A stretch of DNA of 64,000 bases from assembly GCF_019904175.1 (NCBI RefSeq), contig NZ_CP061913.1, positions 6,262,001 through 6,326,000 on the forward strand, written 5' to 3'. Positions 34,145-42,889 of this stretch are shown here, in pieces (positions within the stretch are counted from its first letter, which is position 1; each line of letters opens with the position of its first letter). Origin of the DNA: Dactylosporangium vinaceum (lineage in GTDB: Bacteria > Actinomycetota > Actinomycetes > Mycobacteriales > Micromonosporaceae). Made by a program: the position numbers and the translations under genes. The notes beneath the pieces are model-generated. The model had not been told where the DNA came from. It did not search any database and saw nothing but the letters and a program-made list of their open reading frames with translations.

Positions 34145-35074
34145 ATGTGGCGAGCCGTACTCCGGCGCCTCGGCAGCGGGGCGGTGGTCCTCTGGGCCGC
34201 CGCCACCGCGGCCTACCTGGCGCTGCACCTGGCGCCCGGCGACACCGTCGACACGCTCGTCGGCGACGGGCCGGACACCCCGCAGATCCGCGCGCAGATC
34301 GCGGCCGACCTCGGCCTGGACCGCCCCGCGGTGGTGCAGTACGTCACCTACCTGTGGCGGCTGCTGCACGGTGACTTCGGCCGCTCCTACGTCCTGCAGC
34401 GCCCCGTCACCGACATCATCGCCAGCCAGGTCTGGCCGACGGTGAAGCTGACCCTGGCCGCGAGTGCATTCACCGTCGTCGTGGCGCTCGGGCTGGCCCT
34501 GCTCAGCACCGGGCGCACCGGCCGGTGGCGCTGGGTGCGCGGGCTGGCCTCGGCCCTGGAGCTCTCGGCCGTCTCCGCGCCCGGCTTCCTCATCGGCATC
34601 CTGCTGCTGAGCGTCTTCTCGTTCCGCTTCGGCTGGTTCCCGGTCTCCGGCGACCGCGACCTGTCCGCGCTCGTCCTGCCCGCACTGTCGCTGGCCCTGC
34701 CGCTCGGCGGCCTGCTCAGCCAGGTCATCCGGGAGGGCCTCGAACGCGCGCTCGACGAGCCGTTCGCGGTGACCGCCCGCTCCCGCGGGCTGACCCGCCA
34801 GGCGCTGCTGTGGCGCCATGCGCTGCGCCACGCCCTGCTGCCCGCCGTCACCCTGGCCGGCACGCTCATCGGCTTCCTGCTCAGCGCGGCCGTCGTCGTC
34901 GAACGCGTCTTCGGCCGGCCGGGCCTGGGCCAGGTCGCCACCGACGCCGTGGGCACCAAGGACATCCCCGTGGTCCTCGCCGTGGTGATGCTGTCGGCCG
35001 CCATCTACGTCGCGCTCAGCACGCTGGCCGACCTGACGTACCTCATCATCGACCCCCGGCTGCGGAAGGGCTGA
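34145..35074 (+). CDS. Dpp-type ABC transporter permease (DppB-like)
   Basis: The 309-residue permease has an N-terminal TM (GSGAVVLWAAATAAYLALHLAPGD), the DppB/OppB family pattern LGLDRPAVVQYVTYLWRLLHGDFGRSYVLQRPVTDIIASQVWPTVKLTL, about six helices, and the EAA loop (TARSRGLTRQALLWRHALRHALLPAVTLAG). The gene starts 5 bases after the binding-protein stop and ends 1 base before the next permease gene. It works as a heterodimer with the following DppC-like protein. Confidence 0.92.
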   Translation: MWRAVLRRLGSGAVVLWAAATAAYLALHLAPGDTVDTLVGDGPDTPQIRAQIAADLGLDRPAVVQYVTYLWRLLHGDFGRSYVLQRPVTDIIASQVWPTVKLTLAASAFTVVVALGLALLSTGRTGRWRWVRGLASALELSAVSAPGFLIGILLLSVFSFRFGWFPVSGDRDLSALVLPALSLALPLGGLLSQVIREGLERALDEPFAVTARSRGLTRQALLWRHALRHALLPAVTLAGTLIGFLLSAAVVVERVFGRPGLGQVATDAVGTKDIPVVLAVVMLSAAIYVALSTLADLTYLIIDPRLRKG

Positions 35075-35075
35075 C

Positions 35076-35963
35076 ATGTCGATCACGCTCTCGGCCACGC
35101 CCGCCACCAGCGCCCAGCCGGCCCCGGCGCCCGCGGAGGAGCGCCGGTCCCGGCTGCGGCGGCTCCGGGCTCCCGGGCTCGTCGCCGCGGTCGTCGTCAT
35201 CGCGCTGATCCTGATCGCCGCGATCGCCCCCGGGCTGCTGACCGGCGCCGACCCGCTGGCCGCCGACCCGTTCGCGGCCCTGCAGGCGCCCAGCGGCGGG
35301 CACTGGTTCGGCACCGACCAGCTCGGCCGCGACGTGTTCACCCGCACCGTCCACGGCGCCCGGTACTCCCTGGCCATCGGCGCCGCCTCGACCGCGCTGT
35401 CGCTGCTGGCTGGCGGGCTCGTCGGGCTCCTCGCGGGCCTCGCGCCCCGGTGGATCGACGAGGTCCTCAGCCGCGCCCTCGATGTGCTGTCGGCCTTTCC
35501 GGAGGTACTCCTGGCGCTGCTCTTCATCGCCTTCACCGAGCCCGGCACCCCCAGTCTGGTGCTGGCCATCGCCCTGGCGTTCGCACCGCGCTACGGGCGC
35601 ATCGTGCGGGCCCAGACCCTGCTGGTGCGCCGGGCCGGATACGTCGAGCAGGCGGTCACGTTCGGCCTGTCCCGGGCCCGGCTGGTCTGGCGGCACGTCC
35701 TGCCCAACGTCCTCGGGCCGCTGCCGATCCTGGCCACCATCGGCCTGGGCACCGCGATCGTCAACGCGTCGGCCCTGTCGTTCCTCGGCATGGGCCCGCA
35801 GCCGCCGACCCCGGAGTGGGGCGCGATGCTCGCCGAGAGCCGCAGCTACCTGCGCGTCGCCTGGTGGTCGGCGATCCTGCCGGGCGCGACCCTCACCATG
35901 ACCGTCATCGCGCTGACCGCCCTCGGCCGCCGGCTGCAGCGCCGCTTCGAAGGCAGGCGCTGA
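35076..35963 (+). CDS. Dpp-type ABC transporter permease (DppC-like)
   Basis: The 295-residue permease has a long basic cytosolic N-terminus (SRLRRLRAPGLVA), the OppC_N helix near residues 35-55, and then the DppC pattern HWFGTDQLGRDVFTRTVHGARYSLAIG. The EAA loop is VTFGLSRARLVWRHVLPNVLGPLPILATIGLG, and PQPPTPEWGAMLAESRSYLRVAWW lies near the end. All are typical of the C-type permease of peptide, nickel and related importers. It is separated by one base from the fused ATPase gene. Confidence 0.92.
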   Translation: MSITLSATPATSAQPAPAPAEERRSRLRRLRAPGLVAAVVVIALILIAAIAPGLLTGADPLAADPFAALQAPSGGHWFGTDQLGRDVFTRTVHGARYSLAIGAASTALSLLAGGLVGLLAGLAPRWIDEVLSRALDVLSAFPEVLLALLFIAFTEPGTPSLVLAIALAFAPRYGRIVRAQTLLVRRAGYVEQAVTFGLSRARLVWRHVLPNVLGPLPILATIGLGTAIVNASALSFLGMGPQPPTPEWGAMLAESRSYLRVAWWSAILPGATLTMTVIALTALGRRLQRRFEGRR

Positions 35964-35964
35964 C

Positions 35965-37551
35965 ATGACACTCGTCGAGGTCGAGAACCTCCGGGTCACG
36001 TTCCCCGGGCCGGTCCACGCCGTGCGCGGGATCAGCTTCACCGTCGAGCGCGGCGAGTGCGTGGCCATCGTCGGCGAGAGCGGCTCCGGCAAGAGCGTCA
36101 CCGCGCGCACCCTCGTCGGGCTGGCCGGCGCGACAGCCATCGTCGAGGCCGGCACGCTGCGCCTCGACGGCCGCGACACCATCGGCTTCGGCGACCGCGA
36201 GTGGCGGCGGCTGCGCGGCCGGGTCGCCGGGCTCGTCCTGCAGGACGCCCTGGTCTCCCTCGACCCGCTCAACACCGTCGGGCAGGAGATCGGCGAGGTC
36301 CTGCGGGTGCACGCCATCGGCACCGCGGGTGAGCGCACCGGGCGGGTCACCGCCCTGCTCGACGCGGTCGGCGTGCCGGACCCGGCCGAGCGGGCAGAGC
36401 AGTACCCGCACCAGCTCTCCGGCGGGCTGCGCCAGCGCGCGCTCATCGCCTCGGCCATCGCCGCCGACCCGCCGCTGCTCATCGCCGACGAGCCGACCAC
36501 CGCCCTCGACGTGACAGTCCAGGCCCAGCTGCTGCGCCTGCTCGCCGAGCGCAAGGCCGCCGGGTCGACGCTGCTGCTGGTCAGCCACGACCTGGCCGTC
36601 GTCTCCTCGATCGCCGACCGGGTCCTGGTCATGCACGACGGCGTCATCGTCGAGCAGGGGCCGACCGCCGCCGTGCTCGCCGACCCGCAGCACGAGTACA
36701 CCAAGCTGCTGCTGGCCGCGGTGCCCACCGCGGCCTCGAAGGGGCTGCGGCTCAGCTCGGCCGAGCGGGTGGCGCTGCCGCAGCGGGCCGTCGCGGCGGA
36801 CGACGTCGTGCTGCGGGCCGAGGGGCTCCAGCACCACTACGGGGCCCGGCACGTCGTCGACGACGTCGGCTTCACCCTCGCCCGCGGCGAGACCCTGGGC
36901 ATCGTCGGCGAGTCCGGCTCCGGCAAGACGACTGTCGCCCGGATCGCGCTCGGCCTCGTCGAGCCCGCGGCCGGCGCCGTCCACCTCGGCGGCACCCGCT
37001 GGAGCGGCGTGCCCGAGCGGCGCCGGCGGCCCCTGCGCCGGCGCATCCAGGTGATCGCCCAGGACCCGCTGAGCTCCTTCGACCCGCGGTACACCGTCGA
37101 GAAGCTCGTCGCCGAGCCGCTCGATCTGCGCGGCGCCGCCCGCCGGGACCGGGTCGTGGAACTCCTCGAACGGGTCGGGCTCGGCCCGGCCCACCTGCGC
37201 CGGCACCCGCGGGAGCTCTCCGGCGGGCAGCGCCAGCGGGTGGCGATCGCCCGGGCCGTCGGGCCGCGCCCGGACGTCATCGTCTGCGACGAGCCGGTCT
37301 CCGCGCTCGACGTGTCGATCCAGGCCCAGGTCCTGGACCTGCTCGCCGACCTGCAGGCGGCCGACGGCACCGCGCTGCTGTTCATCTCCCACGACCTGGG
37401 CGTCGTGCACCACCTCGCCGACCGGGTGCTGGTCATGCATGACGGCCGGGTCGTGGAGCAGGGCCCGGTCGAAGAGGTCTTCACCCGACCGACCGACGAC
37501 TACACGAAGGCGCTGCTCGCCGCGGTGCCCCGGCTGGAGGCCGCCCGATGA
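35965..37551 (+). CDS. Double ATP-binding protein of a Dpp-type ABC importer
   Basis: The 528-residue protein holds two ABC domains, equal to DppD plus DppF fused (GsiA/YejF-like). Domain 1 (residues about 1-250) has GESGSGKSVTAR, LSGGLRQRALIA, LLIADEPTTALD and LVSHDLAVV. Domain 2 (about 270-520) has GESGSGKTTVARI, LSGGQRQRVAIA, VIVCDEPVSALD and FISHDLGVV. Each domain includes the C-terminal ..VFTRPTDDYTKALLAA tail or its relative. Fusion assures 1:1 ATPase stoichiometry. Its stop overlaps the next gene by 4 bases. Confidence 0.94.
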   Translation: MTLVEVENLRVTFPGPVHAVRGISFTVERGECVAIVGESGSGKSVTARTLVGLAGATAIVEAGTLRLDGRDTIGFGDREWRRLRGRVAGLVLQDALVSLDPLNTVGQEIGEVLRVHAIGTAGERTGRVTALLDAVGVPDPAERAEQYPHQLSGGLRQRALIASAIAADPPLLIADEPTTALDVTVQAQLLRLLAERKAAGSTLLLVSHDLAVVSSIADRVLVMHDGVIVEQGPTAAVLADPQHEYTKLLLAAVPTAASKGLRLSSAERVALPQRAVAADDVVLRAEGLQHHYGARHVVDDVGFTLARGETLGIVGESGSGKTTVARIALGLVEPAAGAVHLGGTRWSGVPERRRRPLRRRIQVIAQDPLSSFDPRYTVEKLVAEPLDLRGAARRDRVVELLERVGLGPAHLRRHPRELSGGQRQRVAIARAVGPRPDVIVCDEPVSALDVSIQAQVLDLLADLQAADGTALLFISHDLGVVHHLADRVLVMHDGRVVEQGPVEEVFTRPTDDYTKALLAAVPRLEAAR

Positions 37552-38369
37552 CCCACTCCGCAGTGCGGTTCTACGCCCTGGAGGTCGACGCGCCCGATCC
37601 GGCGTCCCTCGAGGCCCGGGTCCGGGCGGCCGAGGCGGCCGGATACGCGTTCGTCACGTTCCCCGACGACCCGCTGCGCGGCGGGATCGAGGCCGGCGTG
37701 CGGGCCGCGTTCCTCGCCCGGCGCACCACCCGCATCGGCCTCGCGCCGACGCTGCACGCGACCACCACCGAGCCGTTCCACCTCGCCACCCAGCTGGCCA
37801 GCCTCGACCACGCGTCGCTGGGCCGGGCCGGCTGGGTCGTCGGGGCCACGTCGGACCCGGCCGCCCTGGCCACCGTCGGGCGCACCGAGGTCGACCCGGC
37901 GGAGGTCGGTGACGTCGTCGACGTGGCCCGGCGGCTGTGGGACTCGTGGGAGGACGACGCCATCATCCGCGACGTGCCGACCGGGCGGTTCCTCGACCCG
38001 GCCCGCGTGCACCACGTGCACTTCGAGAGCCCGCGGTTCTCGATCGTCGGCCCGCTCATCACGACCCGCCCGCCCCAGGGGCAGGTGGTCGTCATCGGCT
38101 CGCCTGCACTCGGCATCACCGACCGCCTCGACGTGCTCGTGGTGGAGCCCGGCGCGGACGTCGAGCGGGGTGACGCCCTCGTGTTCGCGGCCGTGCCGGC
38201 CGGGTTCGACGTGTCCACACTGGACGGTGCCGCCGACGGTGTGCTGATCCGCGACGACGGCGGGGAGCTGGCGCCCGTCCCAGCCCCTTCGACCGCCGCC
38301 ACGCTGCGTCAGGCCCTGGGCCTGGCCCGGCCGGCGAACCGCTTCGCACGTGCCCGGGGTACAGCATGA
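37548..38369 (+). CDS. Shortened luciferase-like protein
   Basis: The 273-residue protein is clearly related to the 380-residue LLM enzyme at 30948-32090. It shares RIGLAPTLHATTTEPFHLATQLASLDHASLGRAGWVVG, LWDSWEDDAIIRDVPTGRFLDPARVHHVHF, RPPQGQVVVI and the tail LGLARPANRFAR. It lacks about 100 residues, mainly the N-terminal extra helix region (EESARTEE.., VTIEDSHG) and much of the second half of the barrel. It could be a non-catalytic partner (as LuxB is to LuxA), or a decayed copy still in frame. Overlaps of 4 bases on both sides show it is still translated within the operon. Confidence 0.82.
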   Translation: MTHSAVRFYALEVDAPDPASLEARVRAAEAAGYAFVTFPDDPLRGGIEAGVRAAFLARRTTRIGLAPTLHATTTEPFHLATQLASLDHASLGRAGWVVGATSDPAALATVGRTEVDPAEVGDVVDVARRLWDSWEDDAIIRDVPTGRFLDPARVHHVHFESPRFSIVGPLITTRPPQGQVVVIGSPALGITDRLDVLVVEPGADVERGDALVFAAVPAGFDVSTLDGAADGVLIRDDGGELAPVPAPSTAATLRQALGLARPANRFARARGTA

Positions 38370-39655
38370 GCCGCTTCCTGCATCTGGGTGTCTTCTTCAC
38401 CGGCGTCGGACCCAACCTGTTGTGGACCGAGCCCGACTTCGCCGACCACACGCACATCGACACGTTCCTGCACGTCGCCAGGGCCCTGGAGCGCGGCCTG
38501 TTCGACGCGTTCTTCCTCGGGGAGGGGCTGCGCGTGCGGGAGAACCGCGGCACCGTGCACGCCCTCGACGTCGCCGGGCGCCCCGACGCCATCACCCAGC
38601 TCGCCGCGCTTGCCGCGCAGACCACGCACATCGGGCTCGTGGCCACCCAGAACACCACGTACAACTACCCGGCCGACCTGGCCCGGCGCCTGGCCAGCCT
38701 CGACGCGGTGTCCGGCGGGCGGGCCGGCTGGAACATCGTGACCACCGACAACGCCTGGACCGGGGAAAACTTCCGGCACGGCGGCTGGCTGGCGCACGAG
38801 CGGCGCTACGAGCGGGCGTCGGCGTTCGTCGCGGCGGCCAAGGCGCTGTGGCGGGGTGAACGGGTCACCGCGGACCGCGACATCCTGCGCCTGGACGCCG
38901 TCGGCGCGGTGCCGCCGAGCCCGCAGGGGCGGCCGGTGCTGTTCCAGGCCGGTGACTCGCCCGGCGGCCGCGACCTCGCCGCCCGCCACGCCGACGTCGT
39001 GTTCTCGGCCAACACGAGCTACGAGAAGGCGGCCGCCTACGCGGAGGATCTGCGCGGGCGGCTGCGCGCGATCGGGCGGCCGGTGGACGCGGTGCGCATC
39101 CTGCCGGGCGCGTCGGTCGTGCTCGGCGACACCGCGGCCGAGGCCGAGGAGAAGGCCCGCTGGATCAAGCGCGAGCAGACGACCGGGCCGCGGGCCATCG
39201 CGTACCTGGAGCAGTTCTGGGGCAAGGACCTGTCCGGCTACGACCCCGACGGCCCGCTGCCCGACATCGACCCCGCCGAGGGCGAGCTGGACCCGTCCCG
39301 CGGGACGCTGCCGATCGAGTTTCGCACCGGCAAGGCGGCCCGCATCGCCGGCTGGCGCGAGCTGGCCGCGGAGCGCAACCTGTCGATCCGGGACCTGGTC
39401 ATCGCGGTCAGCCCCGGCCACGAGAGCTTCACCGGCACGCCCGGGCAGGTCGCCGACGAGTGGGCCCGCTACGTGCGCGACGGCGTCGTCGACGGCTTCA
39501 ACCTGCTCCCCCAGCAGCTGCCCGGCACCGTCGAGGACGTGGTGGACCGGCTGGTGCCCGAGCTGCAGGCGCGCGGCGTGTACCGCACCGAGTACACCGG
39601 CACCACCTTGCGGGACCACCTGGATCTCGATCCCTCTTCCCTATCGAATCACTAG
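38366..39655 (+). CDS. NtaA/SnaA/DszA-family FMN-dependent monooxygenase
   Basis: The 429-residue FMNH2-dependent monooxygenase has FLHLGVFFTGVGPNLLWTEP, RALERGLFDAFFLGEGLRVRENRG, THIGLVATQNTTYNYPADLARRLASLDAVSGGRAGWNIVTTDN, ENFRHGGWLAHERRYERASAF and SPQGRPVLFQAGDSPGGRDLAARHADVVFS. It ends RGVYRTEYTGTTLRDHLDL. It is a paralogue of 28184-29512 in the same family (dibenzothiophene, sulfone, nitrilotriacetate monooxygenases). It is the last gene of the Dpp-type operon, and a flavin reductase follows at 39710, so reductant supply is next door. Confidence 0.91.
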   Translation: MSRFLHLGVFFTGVGPNLLWTEPDFADHTHIDTFLHVARALERGLFDAFFLGEGLRVRENRGTVHALDVAGRPDAITQLAALAAQTTHIGLVATQNTTYNYPADLARRLASLDAVSGGRAGWNIVTTDNAWTGENFRHGGWLAHERRYERASAFVAAAKALWRGERVTADRDILRLDAVGAVPPSPQGRPVLFQAGDSPGGRDLAARHADVVFSANTSYEKAAAYAEDLRGRLRAIGRPVDAVRILPGASVVLGDTAAEAEEKARWIKREQTTGPRAIAYLEQFWGKDLSGYDPDGPLPDIDPAEGELDPSRGTLPIEFRTGKAARIAGWRELAAERNLSIRDLVIAVSPGHESFTGTPGQVADEWARYVRDGVVDGFNLLPQQLPGTVEDVVDRLVPELQARGVYRTEYTGTTLRDHLDLDPSSLSNH

Positions 39656-39670
39656 GAAATTGGCTAGACT
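39638..39670 (+). promoter_or_regulatory. Promoter/operator of the flavin reductase
   Basis: TAGACT at 39665-39670 is a -10 candidate. It is preceded by TTCCCTATCGAATCACTAGG, which overlaps the stop of the monooxygenase and resembles the inverted repeat before the sulfonate operon (20651). The start at 39710 leaves a 30-40 base leader with GGAAGGAC. Confidence 0.45.
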
Positions 39671-39709
39671 GGCATGACCGGTACACCAGCGGAAGGACGG
39701 GCCGAACCG

Positions 39710-40204
39710 ATGACCTCGCCCGCACTGCTCTCCCCCGCCGACCTGCGCCGCGTCTTCGGGGCGTTCCCGACCGGCGTGACGGCGATCGCCGCGATCGTCG
39801 ACGGCACCCCGGTCGGCCTCGCCGCCAGCTCGTTCACGTCGGTGTCCCTCGACCCGCCGCTCGCGTCGGTGTGCATCGCCCGCACCTCGACCACCTGGCC
39901 GGTCCTGCGCCGGGCCCCCCGCCTCGGCGTCAGCGTGCTCGCCGCCGACCAGGAGCGCCTCGGCCGCCAGCTCGCCCAGCGCGACGGCGACCGGTTCGCC
40001 GGGGCCACCTGGCGGGCCAGCCGCGACGGGGAGATCCTCCTCGACGGCGCGTGCGCCTGGCTGGACTGCAGCATCGAGGAGGAGTACCCGGCCGGCGACC
40101 ACGTCATCGTCCTGCTGCGCATCCACGACCTCGACGCCGACCACGCCGCCGCGCCGCTGGTCTTCCACCGCAGCGCCTTCGGCCGCCTGCACCGGGCGGC
40201 GTAG
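39710..40204 (+). CDS. Flavin reductase family protein (FMN-binding split barrel)
   Basis: The 164-residue reductase has the flavin reductase-like split-barrel pattern: LRRVFGAFPTGVTAIAA, GTPVGLAASSFTSVSLDPPLASVCIARTSTTWPVL, LGVSVLAADQERLGRQLA and DHVIVLLRIHDLD. It should pass NAD(P)H electrons to FMN and feed the FMNH2-dependent monooxygenases of the cluster. ATG 39710 was chosen over 39674 because a -10-like TAGACT lies only 3 bases before 39674, which leaves no room for a transcript there. GGAAGGAC lies about 12 bases before 39710, a little far. Confidence 0.9.
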   Translation: MTSPALLSPADLRRVFGAFPTGVTAIAAIVDGTPVGLAASSFTSVSLDPPLASVCIARTSTTWPVLRRAPRLGVSVLAADQERLGRQLAQRDGDRFAGATWRASRDGEILLDGACAWLDCSIEEEYPAGDHVIVLLRIHDLDADHAAAPLVFHRSAFGRLHRAA

Positions 40205-40208
40205 CCGT

Positions 40209-41744
40209 TCAGCCCGTCATGAACTGCCGCAGCAGCCCGGGGACCGCGGCCTCGGCCACCCGGACGGCCTCGGCGTCGGCGACGTCGAGGATCGCGTAGC
40301 CCTGGCGGCCGCCGGCGGTGGTCGCGGTGAGCGTCGTCAGGCCGGCCCGGCGCTGGAACAGCGACGTGGTCAGGTTCCAGCCGATGACGGCGTCGGTGCG
40401 CAGCACGTAGCGGCGCCGCACCAGGCTCCCCTGGCGGCTGACCAGCCAGCCGCCGGTCACCGCGTGGCCGAGCGCCCCGGCCCGGTCCCAGGCCAGCAGC
40501 AGGCCGAGCGGCAGCAGGGCCAGGGCCGTCAGGAACGCCCACCACGGCACCCCGGCCACCAGCACCGACGCCAGCACGATCAGGATCATGACCGTGCTCG
40601 TCACGCCGGCCCGGGTGAACCGGCGCAGCGTGGCCCGGCGGCCGTGGCCGGCCAGCGCCATCCGCAGCGGCTCGGCGGCGCCGATGACCGTCCCGGCCAC
40701 GTCCGCGGCGACCGTGTGCGGCGCCGGCGGCAGCAGGACGGAGCCGCCGCGCTCGGCGCCGCGGCCAACCCGCAGTCCGGTGGCGATGGCGAGGACCCGG
40801 GCACCGCCGACCGCCCGCAGCAGCAGCGGCTCGCTGAGCTCCACCCCGCGCAGCCGGCGCTCCTCGATCGTGGTGTTGCGGGTGGTGAGCAGCCCGCGCC
40901 GCACGTGCAGGGTGCCGCTGTCGTGCCGGCTGAGCCGGAAGCCCCAGAACGCCAGGACGTAGCCGACTGTCGACGCGACGGCGGTGAACACCACGATCCC
41001 GGCGATGACCAGCAGGATCGCCACCGGCAGCGGCCGCTGCTGCAGGTAGTCGATCGACGCGTGCACGAGACCGATCTTCGTGAGGTCGACGTGGCTCTCG
41101 TTCACCAGCCGCGACCCGAGGCCGACAAGCACACCGATCGTGACCAGGCCCGACAGCGTGAACGGGCCGTATCTGATCCAGCCCGGCCGCAGCGCCGCGA
41201 GCAGCGTCTCCTGGGTGGCGCTCGCCACCTCCGGCACCGCGGTGGTGCCCGGCGCGGCCACCGGGCGGTGCAGGAGCTCGCGGTGCAGGTTCTCGGCCGC
41301 GGCGGCGCCGAGCCCGTCGAACTTCACGCCGTCGTTCTTCTTGTCGGTCTGGCCGGTGCCGACGGTGACCCGGGCCAGGCCGAAGACGCGGTGCAGCAGG
41401 TGCGCGGTGACGTCGACGGTGCGGATGCGGTCGCGGGGCACGGTCAGCGTGCGCCGGCGGATGAGGCCCCGGCGGACCTGGACGTATTCGGGGGTGATCC
41501 GGAACGACGTGGTGAAGTAGCGCAGGAAGCCCAGCCCGATGCCGAGCCCGCCGATGCCGAGCGCCCACCAGCCGCCGTCCGCGCCGTTGTTGGTCTGCAC
41601 CCCGACGAGCACCGCGATCAGCGGGAAGATCAGCCGGCGCAGCTCCATCACGGGGTGGACCGCCAGCATCCGCGGGCTCAGCCGCCGCCAGCCGTCGCCG
41701 GTGTCCGCCACCGCCCCCTCGGCCGGCCCGAGCGCGGTGGTCAC
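40209..41744 (-). CDS. PH-domain (bPH2/DUF304) membrane protein, YdbT-like
   Basis: The 511-residue membrane protein contains three bPH2 (DUF304) modules (about 55-130, 245-320 and 395-490), each next to two TM helices. Typical strings are FRITPEYVQVRRGLIRRRTLTVPRDRIRTVDVTAHLLHRVFGLARVTVGT and RHDSGTLHVRRGLLTTRNTTIEERRLRGVEL. B. subtilis YdbS/YdbT proteins have the same two-gene arrangement. In that organism they give resistance to a lantibiotic-type agent. Function here is unknown. GTG 41744 overlaps the upstream YdbS-like stop (GTGA). Confidence 0.86.
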   Translation of the reverse strand: MTTALGPAEGAVADTGDGWRRLSPRMLAVHPVMELRRLIFPLIAVLVGVQTNNGADGGWWALGIGGLGIGLGFLRYFTTSFRITPEYVQVRRGLIRRRTLTVPRDRIRTVDVTAHLLHRVFGLARVTVGTGQTDKKNDGVKFDGLGAAAAENLHRELLHRPVAAPGTTAVPEVASATQETLLAALRPGWIRYGPFTLSGLVTIGVLVGLGSRLVNESHVDLTKIGLVHASIDYLQQRPLPVAILLVIAGIVVFTAVASTVGYVLAFWGFRLSRHDSGTLHVRRGLLTTRNTTIEERRLRGVELSEPLLLRAVGGARVLAIATGLRVGRGAERGGSVLLPPAPHTVAADVAGTVIGAAEPLRMALAGHGRRATLRRFTRAGVTSTVMILIVLASVLVAGVPWWAFLTALALLPLGLLLAWDRAGALGHAVTGGWLVSRQGSLVRRRYVLRTDAVIGWNLTTSLFQRRAGLTTLTATTAGGRQGYAILDVADAEAVRVAEAAVPGLLRQFMTG

Positions 41745-42241
41745 GTGGCGTCCCCGGTCGACTGGCCGACCCGGCTGGTCAGGTCGGCGACGAGCCGGTC
41801 GGCGTCGGCCGCGGCCAGCCCCTCGATCTTGATCGGACCGGCCGCCGAGGCCGTCGTCACCGTCACGTTCGCGAGCTTGAACAGCTGTTCGATCGGCCCG
41901 CGCTCGCTGTCGACGGTCTGCACCCGCGAGATCGGCGCGATCCGCCGCTCCTGGCTGAGCCACCCCGTCTGGGTGTACACCGCCGTCGGCGTCGCCTCCC
42001 AGCGGTGCACCCGGTAGCGCCACTGCGGCATCGCGACCAGGTGCGCCGCGGCCAGCACCAGCCAGGCCGCGGCCACGAGCACGTGCGGCAGCCGGCCCCC
42101 GTCGCTGTCGGCGAACCACCAGATCGCCTGGGGCACGATCAGCACGATCCACAGCACCGCGGCCCGGGCCGCCCAGTACCACAGGGCGCGCGGACTGACC
42201 CGGTGCATGGGCGGCCGCAGCCGCACCACCTCTGCCGTCAT
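41741..42241 (-). CDS. PH-domain (bPH2) membrane protein, YdbS-like
   Basis: The 166-residue protein has two TM helices (residues about 22-45 and 52-70: AVLWIVLIVPQAIWWFADS and VLVAAAWLVLAAAHLVA). One bPH2 module follows (YRVHRWEATPTAVYTQTGWLSQERRIAPISRVQTVDSERGPIEQLFKLANVTVTTASAAGPIKIEGL). The pair with the YdbT-like gene is coupled by a 4-base overlap. A 10-bp palindrome GACATATGTC lies about 38-47 bp upstream of the start (42279-42288) and may be a control site shared with the divergent hemerythrin gene. Confidence 0.86.
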   Translation of the reverse strand: MTAEVVRLRPPMHRVSPRALWYWAARAAVLWIVLIVPQAIWWFADSDGGRLPHVLVAAAWLVLAAAHLVAMPQWRYRVHRWEATPTAVYTQTGWLSQERRIAPISRVQTVDSERGPIEQLFKLANVTVTTASAAGPIKIEGLAAADADRLVADLTSRVGQSTGDAT

Positions 42242-42378
42242 CCGATCATCATGGACCCTGCCACCGCGGGATCATCAAGACATATGTCATGGGTGGGCGC
42301 CGTCACTTCGTCCGTTTGTGCAGGTACCTCCCCGGGTACGCGAACCACTGATTGGATCGCAGGGCTAAAGGAGAATAG

Positions 42379-42879
42379 ATGTCGACCGACGCGATTGTGC
42401 TGCTCAAAGACGACCACAAGACCGTCAAGCGGCTGTTCAAGGAGTTCCAGAGCGCCGAGGACGGCCCGGCCGCGCGCAAGGCCGAGATCGTGGAGCAGAT
42501 CCTCAAGGAGCTGACGGTCCACACGTACATCGAGAACGAGGTCATGTACCCCGAGGTCCGCAAGCTCCTGCCCGACCTCGAGGACGACGTGCTCGAGTCG
42601 TACGAGGAGCACCACGTCGCCGACGTGCTGTGCTTCGAGCTGGCCGCGATGGACGCCGAGGACGAGCACTTCGACGCGAAGGTCACGGTGCTCATCGAGA
42701 ACGTGACCCACCACATCGAGGAGGAGGAGCAGGAGTGGTTCCCGAAGGTCCGCGAGGGCCTGGGCCGCAGCCAGCTCCAGGAGATCGGCGCGAGGATGCT
42801 CGAGCTCAAGCCGAAGGCCCCGACCCGGCCCACGCAGCCGGCGGCGCTGAAGAAGGCGCTCGACGCGATGCGCGCCTGA
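42379..42879 (+). CDS. Hemerythrin-like (HHE) domain protein
   Basis: The 166-residue protein has the four-helix HHE cation-binding domain. Metal ligands can be read in LLKDDHKTVKRLFKEF, LTVHTYIENEVMYPEV, YEEHHVADVL and VTHHIEEEEQEWFPKV. These provide the His, Asp and Glu ligands of a di-iron site. Such proteins bind O2, NO or act in oxidative and nitrosative stress. AAAGGAG lies 6-12 bases upstream of ATG 42379. It sits between membrane PH-domain genes and an LLM oxidoreductase, with a catalase further on, suggesting a redox-stress neighbourhood. The C-terminal 30 residues are Pro/Lys-rich and disordered. Confidence 0.92.
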   Translation: MSTDAIVLLKDDHKTVKRLFKEFQSAEDGPAARKAEIVEQILKELTVHTYIENEVMYPEVRKLLPDLEDDVLESYEEHHVADVLCFELAAMDAEDEHFDAKVTVLIENVTHHIEEEEQEWFPKVREGLGRSQLQEIGARMLELKPKAPTRPTQPAALKKALDAMRA

Positions 42880-42889
42880 GGAGGCGACA

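Noticed and set aside
39674..39709. The upstream ATG of the flavin reductase
   Set aside because: A -10-like TAGACT ends 3 bases before it, so transcription would start inside or after that codon. ATG 39710 is favoured.
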